The notes: generated by a model not told the origin, from the letters alone. Counted from the first letter of the stretch, positions 20,880-35,700 are shown. The stretch is 64,000 nt of DNA from Isoetes taiwanensis (GCA_021234155.1 JAJEKV010000006.1:12123318-12187317), one strand, 5' to 3'. A program made the numbers and translations.

Positions 20880-22690
20880 ACTGCCATCGTCAGCACCTTT
20901 CCTGACAGCTGTCATGCATGCATGGATCAAGCCATGCAAAGGGCGCAAACCTTACTGGTTAAAATCGAGCATGAGGGATTTTTTGTCTTGAGCACCCTGT
21001 CCTGGATTTGTAGATCATCCTTCAGCTGCAGATGTAGTCTTGAATCGGAGCAGAAAGGAAGAATCTCAAATAATAAAGAGAGCTCTGCATTTATGCGAAA
21101 AAAGCTTAGATGCTGAAGATCCGCTAGAACGTCAAGGCAAGTGGGTCTGCCTTCCGGAAGATTTTCAATCCATTCTTATCAAGAATCGCAAATGGCTATG
21201 CAAAACCCAGAGAATCGTTAACAAATTTTGTTTGACGTGGAACAAGAAGGGGTCACCATTCTGCTTCCTTCGACCGCAGGGACCGGCCGCGCCTACACGG
21301 CCGCCTCGGATTCGCAGTCGGGGAAGCAAGAATGGCTTCCCCCTTCCCGTTCCACATAACAAGCAAGTCTTGTAGAGGATTACTTGAATGAAGCTTGATC
21401 GCCATAGCCAGTGTTTGCCATATCTGGCTTGAAAAATTCATCACCATATAGCTGGAGAAGGCCGGAAGATGCTGGTAATGATCGCCAAGGGTAAAAGAAC
21501 TGTAAGATAAATATAGTGCCGGAAGATCTTATGATTCTCATCTGTTATAGTTGACCAGCTCTCAAGCAAGATACAATCTGCAAAGCAGAAGAATAAAGGA
21601 TGTCGGATTAATTTTTCGAGCTACTTAAACATATCTTGAAAATGCCGAATACATGCTCTAGTGTGTGCCTTACAACGCTAAAAGCTTAGTAGATCACCTG
21701 ATTATGATCTCGAGCTCGGTTCATTCATTTAAGCATGCTCGAAGCCAATCTGCTGCCGCCATTGATTGTGTCCAAAGCTTTATGCCTTGTTCCTTCTCCA
21801 GAGCTTCGCCTTTCCAATACACAGGGATATTCTCAGATCAGAGGAGCGAGCAGCAGAAATGATAGAAAGATCGAAAATAAGAGATTAACCTGCTCAAACC
21901 ATTGCCATAGCCGGCCGGAAAAAAAATATTATGAGGGAGCGCCAACGATTCGATGCAAAAAAACCGCCATAGCCGGAAGCAACATTTACGGCATAGATAG
22001 AGAAGCTTCGCCATGCAGAGCGGGAAGAGCATTCTTACATTGCACTCAGATCGCAAATGCTAGAGTTTCTCATATGATCGACCGGCAAGAAATACTCTGT
22101 TAGAAAAGAAAACAGCCTTGATCGCCGTGGCTATGGAGTTTAGCCAGAAAGGAAGAAAAGCAGATAGATCACCCATTCGAACCGATGGTATTTTTTGTGC
22201 CCGAAGTTTGGACTTAATAATGCATTCACTAACTTGATCGATCCTTGCTGCATCAAACATAGTTTTTCCAAAGAACGTAAATGTCACTTAGATGGCATTC
22301 TGCCTTGGCTTCCAATGTGGTCTTGACAGCTGGCACACTTTCAATTCCGGAATGTCTCCTCTTTACTTGCATTCCAACTTTTACTTGCATTCCACACATC
22401 TAGTCTTCATTCTGAATCTACCCTACATTCTGAAACTGGATTCTGGATTTTTATTCATAAATCAAGATCAAGATTGGTAAAAATATGAATTGAAATCTTA
22501 ATTTCTCTTGAAGTTACATCAATGTCCCACAATTACAACAAACACGATTGTTTGAAACCTGAAAGCTGCCATTAGAGGTCAAGCATAGTCTTTTTGCCTC
22601 TAAATTCGAATAAATCTTGAGTTGTAAAATGATGTTGGATCAACAATTAGTGTGCTCTATTTAAAGCTCCAGGAAAGCAGTATTTCGTTA
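20880..22690. other. Repeat-rich intergenic region with GCCAT(A/G)GCC motifs
   Basis: No convincing gene; a 111-codon plus-strand frame (21040-21375) is unrecognised. The motif ATCGCCATAGCC or GCCATAGCCGG recurs at 21398, about 21905 and about 21965, and ATCGCCGTGGCTAT at 22121-22134. Segment 22044-22143 is shared with 49642-49743. Positions 22281-22303 match 49573-49596 in inverted orientation. The stretch looks like mobile-element debris related to DNA near 49.5 kb. Confidence 0.5.
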
Positions 22691-22904
22691 ATTAGAGAAA
22701 TTTGGTTTTCTCGATCGAGACGAAATAGGTCGCAGTACCGTCTTAGAAAGCAAAAAGTTGTTATTGTCAAGCAAATTGCAATGACAGTGAGCACACTTTT
22801 CGCTTGAAATATTATTATCCGCGGGCAAAGCACTTATGGGACTGCCTTCCCTGTGTTGGAACACAAAACTATCGATAGCTATAATGTTGAAAGTGCTCGT
22901 GGAA

Positions 22905-22993
22905 ATCGCCATGGCGATGTTTTCGAGCTTTCTGGGAGGAGTTGAATATCATTCCCAGATTTCTAAACATATCGAGAAGATCGCGATGGCGAT
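22905..22993. promoter_or_regulatory. Two ATCGC-N4-GCGAT palindromes
   Basis: ATCGCCATGGCGAT at 22905-22918 and ATCGCGATGGCGAT at 22980-22993, 75 bp apart. The second extends to the 22-bp inverted repeat 22976-22997 (GAAGATCGC...GCGATCTTC). They share the 5-4-5 architecture of the cluster at 42.6-44.6 kb. They may be protein-binding sites of a related element; no adjacent gene is seen. Confidence 0.6.
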
Positions 22994-23184
22994 CTTCCCG
23001 ACAATTTCAGTAATACTTTTCGGATATGAATACACAACTTTCGGATAATAATACACAAGGTCAGTATTTCTAATCAGTAAAACAATGTAAGAAAGTATAC
23101 ACAATCTCAAAAAGGGAGAAGTCTTTTATAATATTTCGTAGTCTTTACATGATCTTCAACATCCATAAAAGCCAGAAAACTTCA

Positions 23185-23273
23185 CTAATCTTGAGTCTCT
23201 TTTTCTTGAGTCTCTTTCACAGAATCTGGAATAATGCCAAGATCCTTAGCCATTCTATCTGCATGTGCCTTAC
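23185..23273 (-). CDS. Possible terminal exon, unrecognised
   Basis: An acceptor (GTGTTAG|GT) is followed by 29 open codons and a stop: KAHADRMAKDLGIIPDSVKE then TQEKETQD. Composition and acceptor suggest a real last exon, but neither the protein nor its other exons were identified. It could belong to a gene whose remainder lies among the repeats at 23.3-24.5 kb. Confidence 0.3.
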
Positions 23274-24108
23274 CTAACACAAGGCCCCCAAAATTGAATC
23301 AGTATGATTTTTTTGAAATGATTTATTAGTGAAAACCAAATCTTAAAATCATTACTGGTATGTGGGCCAAAAAGTTTACAAACCATATCTGGTTATACAT
23401 TATAGTTCATCACTATAATTCCACGACGTGATAAAAGATCATTGTTTTTTGATACGGTAGTAGAACATGATAGTTATAGTTAGTCTTCATAACAACTTAA
23501 AATATATGATGTGCATTATTGCTTAATATGTCTAGTTTAATAGAATGATTATTGATCCCATCTATCTTCCTTAGCATATACACATGGTAATTTTAAGTGT
23601 TTATGTTACGATGATTTATAGCGATTAATCGTAACAACATACGATAAATGTAATTGGTTTAGGTCTGCTAGTATGATTTTATAGTGATTAATTAGTGATT
23701 AATTGTAACAACAATATATGATAATTATAGTTGGTTTAGATTTGCTAGTATGACTTTTTTTTGCATGATACCAAATGGTTAACCACTGCAATATTACCAA
23801 ATAGTTCACCACTGTAATTTTACAGCCTAATTTTAAGCATAAGATATTTAATAGTGTTGTATAATGCAGTAGAGGATTTAGGGAATGTTGTGACTACAAT
23901 GGGAAGTGAATATGTGGGAGTTGAACCCACAATTTTACCATGTGTTTTACAATAAAATTAGATCAGATATAGTCATGTGATATGTTTCTAAAGAGCCAGA
24001 CACTTAAAAGGAATGAACAATTTAGAAGCCAAATTTCTTTAGAAGCATAATCATTCCTAAAGGAATGAGGAACTTAGAAGCCAGATTGCTTAGAAGCATG
24101 GAAACAAA
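23274..24108. other. No gene recognised
   Basis: Very AT-rich with degenerate repeats (GTGATTAAT(C/T)GTAACAACA at about 23622 and 23692). No coding signal. Confidence 0.45.
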
Positions 24109-24522
24109 GGAGCATTACCTAGTGTAATATGCAAGAAAGCCACTTGGCCCTGATAACCCCAGCAATAACCCTGGAAAAAGATAGGTTAGGATCATACAGA
24201 AGATGAATAAACTGTTGAAGACAATAAAAATAGCTTCCAGAGTCAAAACTTGCCTGCTCTAACAAATTGAAATAGATAAATAGTAAGGAATACCCATGCA
24301 ATCATGGAAGCATTGAAGCAAAGGAGCATTACCTAGTGTAATATGCAAGAAAGCCCAAGAAAGCCACTTGACCCTCGATAACCCCAAAGAATAACCCTCG
24401 AAAAGACAAAGTTAGGATCATACGTAAAATGAATAAACCGTTGAAGACAATAAAAATATCTTCCAAATCAAACCGGCTTCTAACAAATTGAAATAGATAA
24501 GTAGTAAGGGATAGCCATGCAA
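24109..24522. repeat. Tandem duplication, ~219-bp period
   Basis: GAGCATTACCTAGTGTAATA starts at 24110 and again at 24329. The ~195-bp bodies remain alignable (AGGATCATAC..., TGAATAAAC.GTTGAAGACAA) with about 10-15% divergence and small indels. This is an older duplication within what was probably intron or 3' DNA of the aminotransferase relic. Confidence 0.8.
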
Positions 24523-24599
24523 CACCACTCTAATTAAAGACTTGATTATCAGTTTTACAGCATCACAAAAGCAAACTTAAAATATCATTTGTACCACAC

Positions 24600-26310
<1,711 letters not shown>

Positions 26311-27780
26311 ATATTCTGTGAAGAGCCTTAGGTAAACTACCATGCCTATGCTTGTTCTCAAAGAAGCATGATTCCTGCCCTATGTTATGGATCGGCATCC
26401 TTTAGGGCATATGGCCGCTGCTAAGTGGAGCATGGGCGCATCCGGCGAAACCAAATGGGAGCTCTCAGCTCCACCGCCGCTGCTGCATTAGAAAAATGGA
26501 GGGAAATAGGGTTTGGGGCATTGTCAAGGTTAATATCACGTTACGTCGCCGAAATTTCTCTTTCCTAAGATTTGGGCGTAGATCTGGCGGAAAAAGGGGG
26601 ACTGCAAATTTTTTTCCCTATGGTCATTCCTTTTTTTTCCTCTGCTCTGCATGGTCAGAAATAGCATTTCTTGGCCTCATGGGGGCTGCTAAGAGCAGCC
26701 CAATGCAGGCAGCCAGACAGTTGGAGCCGCATGCAAATGGTGGTTCTGCGCAAAGCAGTCTGCGATGGTATCTTGGGCTTCTTCTGGTTTTGATTTTGCT
26801 TCTTCTGATTCTGATCTTGGCGTTTTCTTCTCTATTGCTTCCGCTTTTGCTGCTTGTGCCGGAGTTTATTTCTCGGAGCTCATTTCTGCCATGAAGATTT
26901 TTGTTTTCTCAGAACTTTCTCGGAACTTTCTCAACAAACATTTTCGAATGATTTCTAGGAGTTGCTTCTGCCGGGGTTGATTTCTGCCATGAACATTTTT
27001 GTTTTGGTGAGAAGAGAATGAGGATTGCTGTTAGGTAGGCGAGCGGTTTTGATTGCTTGCATTTCGGTTGTAGGAAGCAGTTTCGACCTCTTATATCGTC
27101 TTTGGTGCTTCCTTCCATTGGCCTTTGAATTTGCGAGAACATTTTTCATCCCTGGTGCTTGTTACCAGGTCTGGTAGATTGTGCACCTTCAGGTAGATTG
27201 TGCTCTGAGAGATTGTGCAGCTTCTGGCAGCTCCTGGACTAATTGCAAAAACATTTTCTTGCCTTGCCAATGGTTGATGGGACTGTATTTCAGATTTGCA
27301 AATGTATTTTTATACCTGTATGTGGCGTATGGGGAGCATTGTGCTATACGGGGGTGTGACGTGTAAATTCCAAGAGCCTTGATCTGGCATATTCTAGACA
27401 TCATACCTTCATCTAATAGACACAAAAAAACATTAACACATATACTCAAAAGAAAATTTTAAAGCCATTATATTTATTTATAAGGGGTATTTCCCAATGG
27501 TCATGATAGTTTTACTCTACTTTTGGGGTCTGTCATCACCGCCATCTCTCGACGGAACCGCCTCCGGGGCCCCTCCGTTTTCACCCATCTTGACACCGAG
27601 GGGACTGCGTAAACTCGGTCATTCGCTCCTGTGACACATCCGGGTCGTCCATGGTGTTCCCCGCCTCTAGTATCACTATAAAACGTACACTGTGATCAAA
27701 ACTTGTATTTCTCACTCTTTCAATTCATATCAGTGAGTGTAATGTTGAATTGTTCTATTTTATTATTTTCAAATGTTCTA
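26311..27780. other. No gene recognised
   Basis: A Leu/Phe-rich plus-strand frame of 132 codons (26496-26894) derives from TTCTT/TTTTGCTTCT-rich sequence and is not convincing. A TATAAAA at 27675 followed by a T-rich region could be promoter or LTR debris. Confidence 0.4.
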
Positions 27781-27790
27781 TGGTTCAATT

Positions 27791-28040
27791 GGTCCCGTCC
27801 GCCAACCGGGGATCGCGGAGGACGACATCATCTGCACAGTGATCCCCACCTCTGGGATCACCATGTAAATTATTCCGTCCTCCGGGATCACCATCTGGCG
27901 GACGTGATTTTTTTAATTCTTTGTTTCTCTTCAAATGGTTAATTTTTTAAATTTGTCCCGTCAGCTAACTGGGGATCCCGGAGGATGGCATCGTCCGCAT
28001 GTGATCCCCACATCTGGGATCACCATCCGACGGATGGCAC
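27791..28040. repeat. Spaced ~75-bp repeats with GATCCC/GGGATC hairpins
   Basis: A module GTCCCGTC.GC.AAC.GGGGATC...GTGATCCCCAC.TCTGGGATCACCAT occurs at about 27795-27868 and 27955-28030. A partial copy (CCGTCCTCCGGGATCACCAT) lies at about 27876. Each full copy contains a hairpin of GTGATCCC against GGGATCAC. It looks like the end of an unclassified element. Confidence 0.6.
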
Positions 28041-28078
28041 AGGTTTCAGCCCCCAAAAGTTTGGACTAGGTGGTCGAC

Positions 28079-28290
28079 TTAGGGCGACTTAACTTCCTTC
28101 CAAGTCTTCTTTGGTTCCTTCACCTTCCGTTTTCCAAGTTCTAATATAGGCTTGAGCCTTGTCAAGCTAGTACCACAATTCACTTCTAAGGTAGGCTCAG
28201 ATAGACTTGATATATTAGTTATAGCTCTGATTTTTTGAGAATTGGTTATGACATAGGCCAATGGCAAGCCATTGCAATGGTCATCAAAAG
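28079..28290 (-). pseudogene. Possible MULE-type transposase fragment
   Basis: The minus-strand frame opens AFDDHCNGLPLAYVITNSQK, which resembles the MULE/SWIM transposase block FD..GNG.PVA.VIT containing a catalytic aspartate. It continues for about 45 codons with a basic C-terminal stretch (GKRKVKEPKKTWKEVK). The match is short and no zinc knuckle or second catalytic block is found nearby. It could equally be an unrelated fragment. Confidence 0.35.
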
Positions 28291-28299
28291 CAATGAGTG

Positions 28300-29010
28300 T
28301 AAAAAGATAGTACCTGCATCATAGAAACCAGAAGCTTTGATTGGCTCTAGAATTGAAATGCTATCTACATTTTAAATGAACTTCGGAAATGATCTACAAT
28401 AGAAATGAACCCAAATGATCGTCAAGGGACTAGCATATTTAACATACCTGCTACCTGGCATGATGATGAGAATATTCCAAGCCCATCTGGAAGTAGCCAA
28501 AGCATTTATTGACATTCATTTGTTTTCGCTAATTAAGTTACAAAATGTAAATATTATAGTAAAGCATACTTCAACAAGTGCTCCCATGCTCATGGATAAG
28601 CACCTCAGTAAGCACCTCAATCTAAAAATAGATTTTTTTTTCAAACTTTGCAAAAACCCAAAGTAGAATGTTTTAGAATGTTTAACGCTCTAGAACGCAT
28701 TCCTTTGAGAACCTTTTTTTTAATTCCTTCAGTTGCTATAGATGGCTATACCAGTTGTACTACATGCTAAAGATACCACATGTCATTCCCTATAAAACAT
28801 ACATTAATTAGTAAATAAATGTATTTTATTTGTCAAAATGCAACAATGTCCTACAAATAGCACCCAATCTAGTGGACTCAAGTTGTTTACGACGTTGAAC
28901 TTGTATTCTATAACTTCTACTCAAACTGATCTAGAAAGATGTGAATGAAAGAAAAGATAGTGCATCCTTCAACAAACATTTTATAAAACATTACGCAACG
29001 GCCTGATCAC
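28300..29010. other. No gene recognised
   Basis: AT-rich DNA ending at the left terminus of the 9.2-kb element; GATCAC abuts the terminal repeat. Confidence 0.45.
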
Positions 29011-29291
29011 GGGTAAAAGCATGAAAGGGTGTACGTACATCGTACTGAATTGAAGGACGAATTTGTGCTTTTTTGGGGTACATTTTAGATGTACATCAAG
29101 ATACTATGGTTTGTCGTTTTGTGTCAGATATGCAATGATTGCAAGATCATCCCCGACATTCCCCGAAATTCTTGGTTAACCACCCAACCACCGAACCAAA
29201 TTGAATGGATCCGTCCCTCCCTTTCCGAAATTCCCCTTTCCACGGGAAGAACACCGGGAATTCATGAATTGAATCTACAAACACATGTCAA

Positions 29292-32200
29292 TTGCATTCA
29301 TGGAGGGTGAGAATTCCAATGGAAGTGATGGTTCTAAGCCAAAGTATGCCGACATTGGCGATGTTATGCCACAAAACAAATAAAGAAGCGTGTTGGCAAT
29401 GGGTGGATTGCATCCTCGATTCTTGGCAAATGCTTGATCGAGATCAAAGATTAGTTTTTTGTGATCGTTTGTTGCAAGATGACGTTTTTTTTTTTCGTTT
29501 TGAACCCGTAATTGGAAATCCTTCCGGTTATTGTTATGAAATCAATGATCGAAACTTGAAAGATGGACTTCAAGAAGTAAAGTCCGCTAATAGCAAAGAT
29601 AAATTGGTACGCAAAACATTCAGCATTATCAATGATTGTTGGAAAAAGGAGATATAAACAAGAATGTTTCTTCAAAATTGCTAAAGATACAGACCAAGAA
29701 ATTTATCCAAAGCTGCAGACAAGAAGGAAGATAATGTCATTAAGTGGAGCAAATGTATGGGCTTTGGCGGGAAGGATGCCAAGATCAAATAGAATCGATG
29801 ATTCAATCAAATGTCGGGGTTAAGTGAATTTTGGCTTGACAATACCAAAGTTTCACCAAAGGTTAGAGATGTCATGAAGAGGAGAACACAAGCAATACAA
29901 TACCTTGATATCTCACGGGTTTGCTCTTGTAATTGAATCAATTCAGTCTTGGAGTTTATGTTTTCTTCCAAATTCTTTCATGACATTCTAGTACATTACA
30001 TACATTCTAGTACATTCTAGTTACATTCGAGTGACACGTTAATGAATACACATGGTTCTCATGAAATGTATTGCATTTTACATTGTTTACATAGTAGCAG
30101 AAATCTTGCGATGATGTGCTATTAGGTACTTTTTAGATGTACATCCATTAACGATTACATGTCCATGCAACTGCATTTACATGTACTTGAATATCAAAAT
30201 TACATCATTCTACATTTTAGTGTACTTTTCGGGTAATGAAGCCAAACAAATCAGACATATGTACATTAGTTGTACTAATATTGTAACATTAATGTGATGT
30301 ACTAATATTGGAACATTAATTAGATGTACATTGGATGTACATTGATGTACATTGGATGTTAATGGAACCGTTGGTCATACATTAGATGTCTTCTTTGTAC
30401 ATTAGATGTACATTAGATGTACGATGACGAGGTCGATGGAACTGTTGGATGGACATTTTATGTACATAGAACATACATTAATTGTACAATAGTATAGTTC
30501 AATACTCTTTTGGCATCCGGTTTGCCCGACATCATTTTGCTAACATGGTCTTTAATGCTTTTGTTATTGCGGTCGAGCTTTATCAGCAGGTTTGTATATC
30601 GGAATCTCGATACCAAAATTCGCCCGACGATTCGAAGTATCCGAAACCTGATTGCATAAGGAAATTGAAGGAGAGAAACACATGTTGTTGTGTCAAACAT
30701 GAGCAAGCGGTCTGCATTTAAAAGGCCTTCAATGATATGAGGAGATCCCTACATGTTAATTGCACTTGCGGTTTGTAGTGTCTGTGCATCCCAAAGAAAA
30801 ACAATGGAGTATGTCAAGCAAACAAGAAAACTTTTGATAATGTTAGTATCTTGTGGAGGTCAACAGTTTATGCGAGAAATATGTGACGGATGAATGGCAT
30901 AAACTAAAAATGCATCAAAAGCGAATGTGATGAATGTGGAGTGAAGAAATTAGACATCTGTCCAAACGAGGAAGATGGAATTGAATGTGGACTGGCAAGT
31001 ATATGCATATGTCAATGAGCCATCCAAAAAGGTACATCCGGAAGGCTTAGATTAGTTGATCGAATGACAAAGCATCCGTTTTGTTAAAGAACATGAAAAA
31101 TCAGCTTGCTAAGTTTACGGATCATAACTTTCTGGCCTGCTTGGCGAGCAAACAGTTTAAAAGATGTGTTGAGAAACTCCCGGATAATAGTGTGTTGTGC
31201 ATTGTTGACTTTGCAGAGAACTACACATTGAAACCGGGGACGAAGTGCAATCCGAGCATTGGAATCCTGATCAAATTAGTATTTTGGTCCATATTTCAAT
31301 GATGAAAATAGAAGGTAAGCTTAAAAAACGAGTGCATTTCTATGTTTAGGATGACGGAAGCATGACACTCATTTTGTGCAACATGGTTTTAAATTACATT
31401 TGGGGTGGCTTAAGAATAATGGAGGTGGACACATAAACCTTCATTATGTGTGGTCGGATGGTTGTGCATCTCAATTCAAATCTGCGTGCATGGTATGGAA
31501 TCAGATACCATGTTGAAAATAAAATTAAGTGATATGGAATTTCTTTGGATCCGCCATGGGAAAGGCACACATGATGGCGAGGCTGGTATAGCAAAGTTGT
31601 GGCTTGAGAGCGGCGCAGAGAAAACAAAATGGCATGCCGATGTGAGTCTGCGAAAAACTTAATGTGCGGTTTAAGGGCCAAGGAATCCGGATTGTGAAAG
31701 GGTGTTTTGGGAGGTTGGAAAAACAGATGTGAAGAGGCGACAAGCATTCAATTGCAAGACTTTACCTGGTACTCAGCAGATACATTCTGTGTCAACTATA
31801 AACCAATGAGATCCAACAAAGTTGCTATGCACCACTCGTGCTTTTTGTGATGCTTGCATTAACTTCAATTGGTTGAATTGTGAGAACATTAAACATTGTG
31901 GAGAATGGTCTCTAAAAGTTTGAGCCCACGATCATATTGCCTCGTGTTGAAGCTGAAAATGATGTGGAAGTTTTGTATGCTGAGAGGGGCGAGGCTGGTT
32001 TAGATGACATCAGAGTTTTTCAGATGTATTTGTGTCTTTTTGCGGCACCGGACAATGTGGAAGGTGTTTCATACTATGTTCTCATGTGCACCAGGGGAAA
32101 AGCATGCATTGGAAGAAGATTCAATTGATGACTATGGAAATGAATACTCTGGCGGCACTAGTGTCATTGAAGGACAATATTATGAACTAATCCCGGTACG

Positions 32201-32400
32201 CCACAATAAGTATAAACCGCTTCCTACTAAGAATGTTTTGGTACTGCGGAATCGTGATTGGGGTTGAATCCCATTCAAGAAAGTAAAACACAAGGTGAAG
32301 GGGCAAGCCTGACATTTCACTTGCCGGATGAAGTCCATGAGACATTGTTATCACAACTTCCGACAATTGTAGATGACATGGACTAAGTCGGATCTGTAGT
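29292..32400 (+). pseudogene. Transposase-like gene of unit 1 (SDG/GHGKG family)
   Basis: Fragments in order, in shifting frames: WWVDCILDSW-like N-terminus and FRFEPVIGNPSGYCYE (29.4-29.6 kb); FNQMSGLSEFWLDNTK then RDVMKRRTQAIQYLDI (29.8-29.93 kb); CCCVKHEQAV, NDMRRSLHVNCTCGL and KLDICPNEEDGIECGLA (30.68-31.0 kb); VLCIVDFAENYTLKPGT (about 31190-31240); LHYVWSDGCASQFKS (about 31440-31482); HGKGTHDG (about 31555-31578); C-terminal EGQYYELIPVRHNKYKPL (32.2 kb). FAENY, SDG.A.QFK and GHGKG..DG are the conserved blocks of a widespread eukaryotic family that I associate with DUF7869 proteins. The Asp-rich blocks suggest an RNase H-fold integrase. At least six frame breaks; non-functional. Confidence 0.6.
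29980..30480. repeat. TGTACAT-rich array, left
   Basis: Dense copies of ACATTCTAG, then TTAGATGTACATT/TTGGATGTACATT at about 12-bp spacing. The same word class recurs at 32465-32525 and 36255-36720 inside unit 1, but not as arrays elsewhere in the window. It may be subterminal binding sites or simple-sequence growth. Confidence 0.75.
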
Positions 32401-32769
32401 ACTTTCACGAAATATTGTAATACTTTGTTATAAGAACCAAGAACTGACTACTACTTGAAGTGCATTATGTACATCAATGTACATAAGATGTACAACAGAT
32501 GTACATCTTATGTACATCTTATTTTGTACATTCAAAATCTTATAAAAATTTGTTAAGTGTAAGTTGATTAGAATTGAACACAAGAAAGTTGAATTGCATA
32601 AACACTAAAATGGTTTTGGGTCATGGCAAAGATAAGAAATGGACAGGTTTTCATGTACAAATGGTTGATTTATTTATATTGTGGACATAAATATAACACA
32701 CCCAAAAAATGAGCATGGCTCATAATTCATGACCAAGCTTCAAAATGTCGGTAGGGAGCACGATATCTT

Positions 32770-35700
32770 ATGACTATTGCATCATGTCTTCCAGCCAGCC
32801 GAGAGGCTGAAGAGATATCCTCTAAAGCGGTAGTCCATGCGGTTTCTATAGCGTGCCAGCGGCAAACCTTTCCATCCTACATAGCCCGCATCTTCGGGGA
32901 CCGCGTGCCTTCCCCAAGGGTTGTGCAACAAGTGATTTGCTGCCAATATACCTTTCATGGTTGCTCGTTCCTCATAATTTTCAATTTGCTCAACCTTTTC
33001 CCAAAGTTCGGAACGCAATGTATAGAGGCGATAATCGGTCCCCAACCCTATGTACTTGCAGGCTTGTGTTGGTTTGTATTACCTCAGGTGCAGTGAACTC
33101 TATCTCTTAGTTTCTTAATAGTCTTTTGTGTTTCAGTCCATTCATCTACAAAGCAAATGAAGATCACTTAATTATGTATACACACTCATAATTGTACCAA
33201 TAAGAAAAGACGGTAAGAATAGAGTACTCAAGTGCAATGAACAAAAACTTTGATACATATATTCATAACATTTGAATTTGTACATCGGTCAAAGTCTTGT
33301 ACCAACAATGGGCGGTCGAGAGGCCAATAACATGATGGCGGTTTCTCCATTCCTTGCTCCGTATATTGACTAAATTTAGGCGTGAGCACCCAAGTTGCTG
33401 CCATAGTTTGCCAAAGAAAATCTGTTCCACCTGCTCGATATGCCATCTGGCGCATTAGTCATTGGATGCTCTTTCACATAAACTATACCATCTTGACCAT
33501 TTTGAATCCATTAAGCCATGGAATGAGCTCCATGACAAACAATCAATCACTAGCTAATATCGGTGTCAAGAGAAAGGACATATGTAGCTTCCTACGAGGA
33601 TTCAAAGTGGATTTGTATCTTTTAAATCGTCGTCGAAACGTATGTCCATAGTACTGGGTACTCTTTCCATACCACAGCTAATGGTTTCACAAACAACCCC
33701 TTTTGAGGTTCGGTAGGGTGTTTGTGTGGCGAGGAAATCAACACTTGCTCACAGGCGTAAACAAACTTCACTTTATGGAAAAAGCATCACAAATATGTTC
33801 CACAATTGGTTGAAGATTTTTAGAAGTGAGTGAAGACCGGATGGCAACATCAAACCCTTCTCTTACAAATGCTACTTGATGATGCTAACCACGGCTGCTG
33901 ATAAAAACACATTTCCTATATTAAATTGAAGCTCATCTTTACGGATCTGTTGGTATCTTGAGTTAATATTTTCATTCTTGTGCACACTCTTGCCCAACCA
34001 CGAATTTAAGTCAAAGATAACGAGCTTTCTCCACGAATTAGATGATTCACTGTCAAGAAAAAAACACTTGAGATTCACAATTTATAATTACATTTCGGAC
34101 ACACAATTGAGAAAACACATTGATAATTACCGATTGTTATTTGCACGGTGTAAGTGAGACAAATAAATTAATTTTTCATTACTTATTGAGTACAAAGAAG
34201 CTCGGAGCATGGCTCATACAAAGCTGTAATTTACAAACAAGTCAAAGGGACTATCTACCCCCGTAGGAACAAGCTGCTTGTATATTCATCTAAGCCTTCT
34301 ACAATTAATGCCTCCATTAGATGATCCCTCCGTGACTTGGCATAGGCATCAGTGAACCAACTGGGTGTCATCTGCATGGTGCACAAGTATTAGAGGACTA
34401 TACCAACAAATAACTAATAGGAAAATAACATGTTCTACTTACAAAAATGGAGCTTGGCTGTGCATCAACCACGGCATCTATGAATTTGTGCATGTAAGCC
34501 ACAATGTACATGCAAGGGTTCTTTGGTACTAGTTTACGGCATTTTAGGACCCAAACACGGGAGCATCAAAGTTCTTCCTACCATGGTTTAAAGCTTTTGG
34601 ATCCGAGCATCATGTTATTGATCACAAGCTTATGAAACACACAAAATTGCAATGTGAGAATAAATCAAGCATAAGAAATTGCAATATGAGAATAATCAAA
34701 TCATAAAAACAAAACAGAAACTCATACTTACTTCTGGACCACTTTAGCATCGGGTACATAGCCTTTGACAGGAGAGAGGATCTGTATACTTGGGCTAGCT
34801 ATAGATGGAAAAGAGCTTTTCATTGGACCAGCAAGCACAAGTATTGCCAATGCCACATTTGGGCCTTGCGTGGAACAAATATGTATTGGCATCTTGCAAT
34901 CAAAATGCCATCCAGCCCTTCCTTTATGTTAGTGTTACGTGCATCCCCCCCTTTCTTGAGGGAATTCACAAAATTCGGAAGGTGTCCGTCGAACCGTAAA
35001 AAACTTGTGTTTCCAATCGGATGGAAGATGCTACAAAGGTACACGCACACAAATCCAGATTACATATTAATACATAAGATGAGTGACTTAGGGAATGAAA
35101 TAACATAAATATGTTGAAATGCTAGCCTACCTCCCATAGACATCTACCATCTTAGAGGTCAAGTCCGACTTCAGTGAAACTTCGTCAACATCACTTTGAA
35201 AGATAGAGGTGCGAGGGCTTAGGAGGGCCGGTCCCTATAAGGAGTGAATGGAACCAACCTTTTCGGTCGGTTCACTAAAGCGTACAAAGGAAACAACAGG
35301 CATTAGCAAAAGAATATATCTATTGTAATCAATTGTATATTACTCACCTTGTAAATTCATCACTGTTTCAGCATCTTAGAATTTGCTGCACCTTATTTGT
35401 TATCACATCAATATTTGCTTGTAGATCCTCTTCCTCTTAGGTTCCGACTTCGGAAGGATCGGGATCAGCTTCCTTCCGCGACTGTGATCGTGTCCTATGT
35501 ACAAAAAAATGTGGTTAATTACCATAAATCTGAGATGTTTAACAAAATTAGTTCATCTTGGACATACCTCTTTCTAGGTGGTGGTGGCACTTTTTTTTAC
35601 GGAGATTTTCTTTTTCGGAGGACATTTTTTTGTTCTTTGGAGATTTTGCTGTTTTTTTTTTCCTTTTGGAGTGCCATCACCAGCATTCTTTTGCCTCCTC

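Noticed and set aside
26496-26894. 132-codon Leu/Phe-rich plus-strand frame
   Set aside because: T-rich low-complexity sequence; no signal or domain and no conserved pattern.
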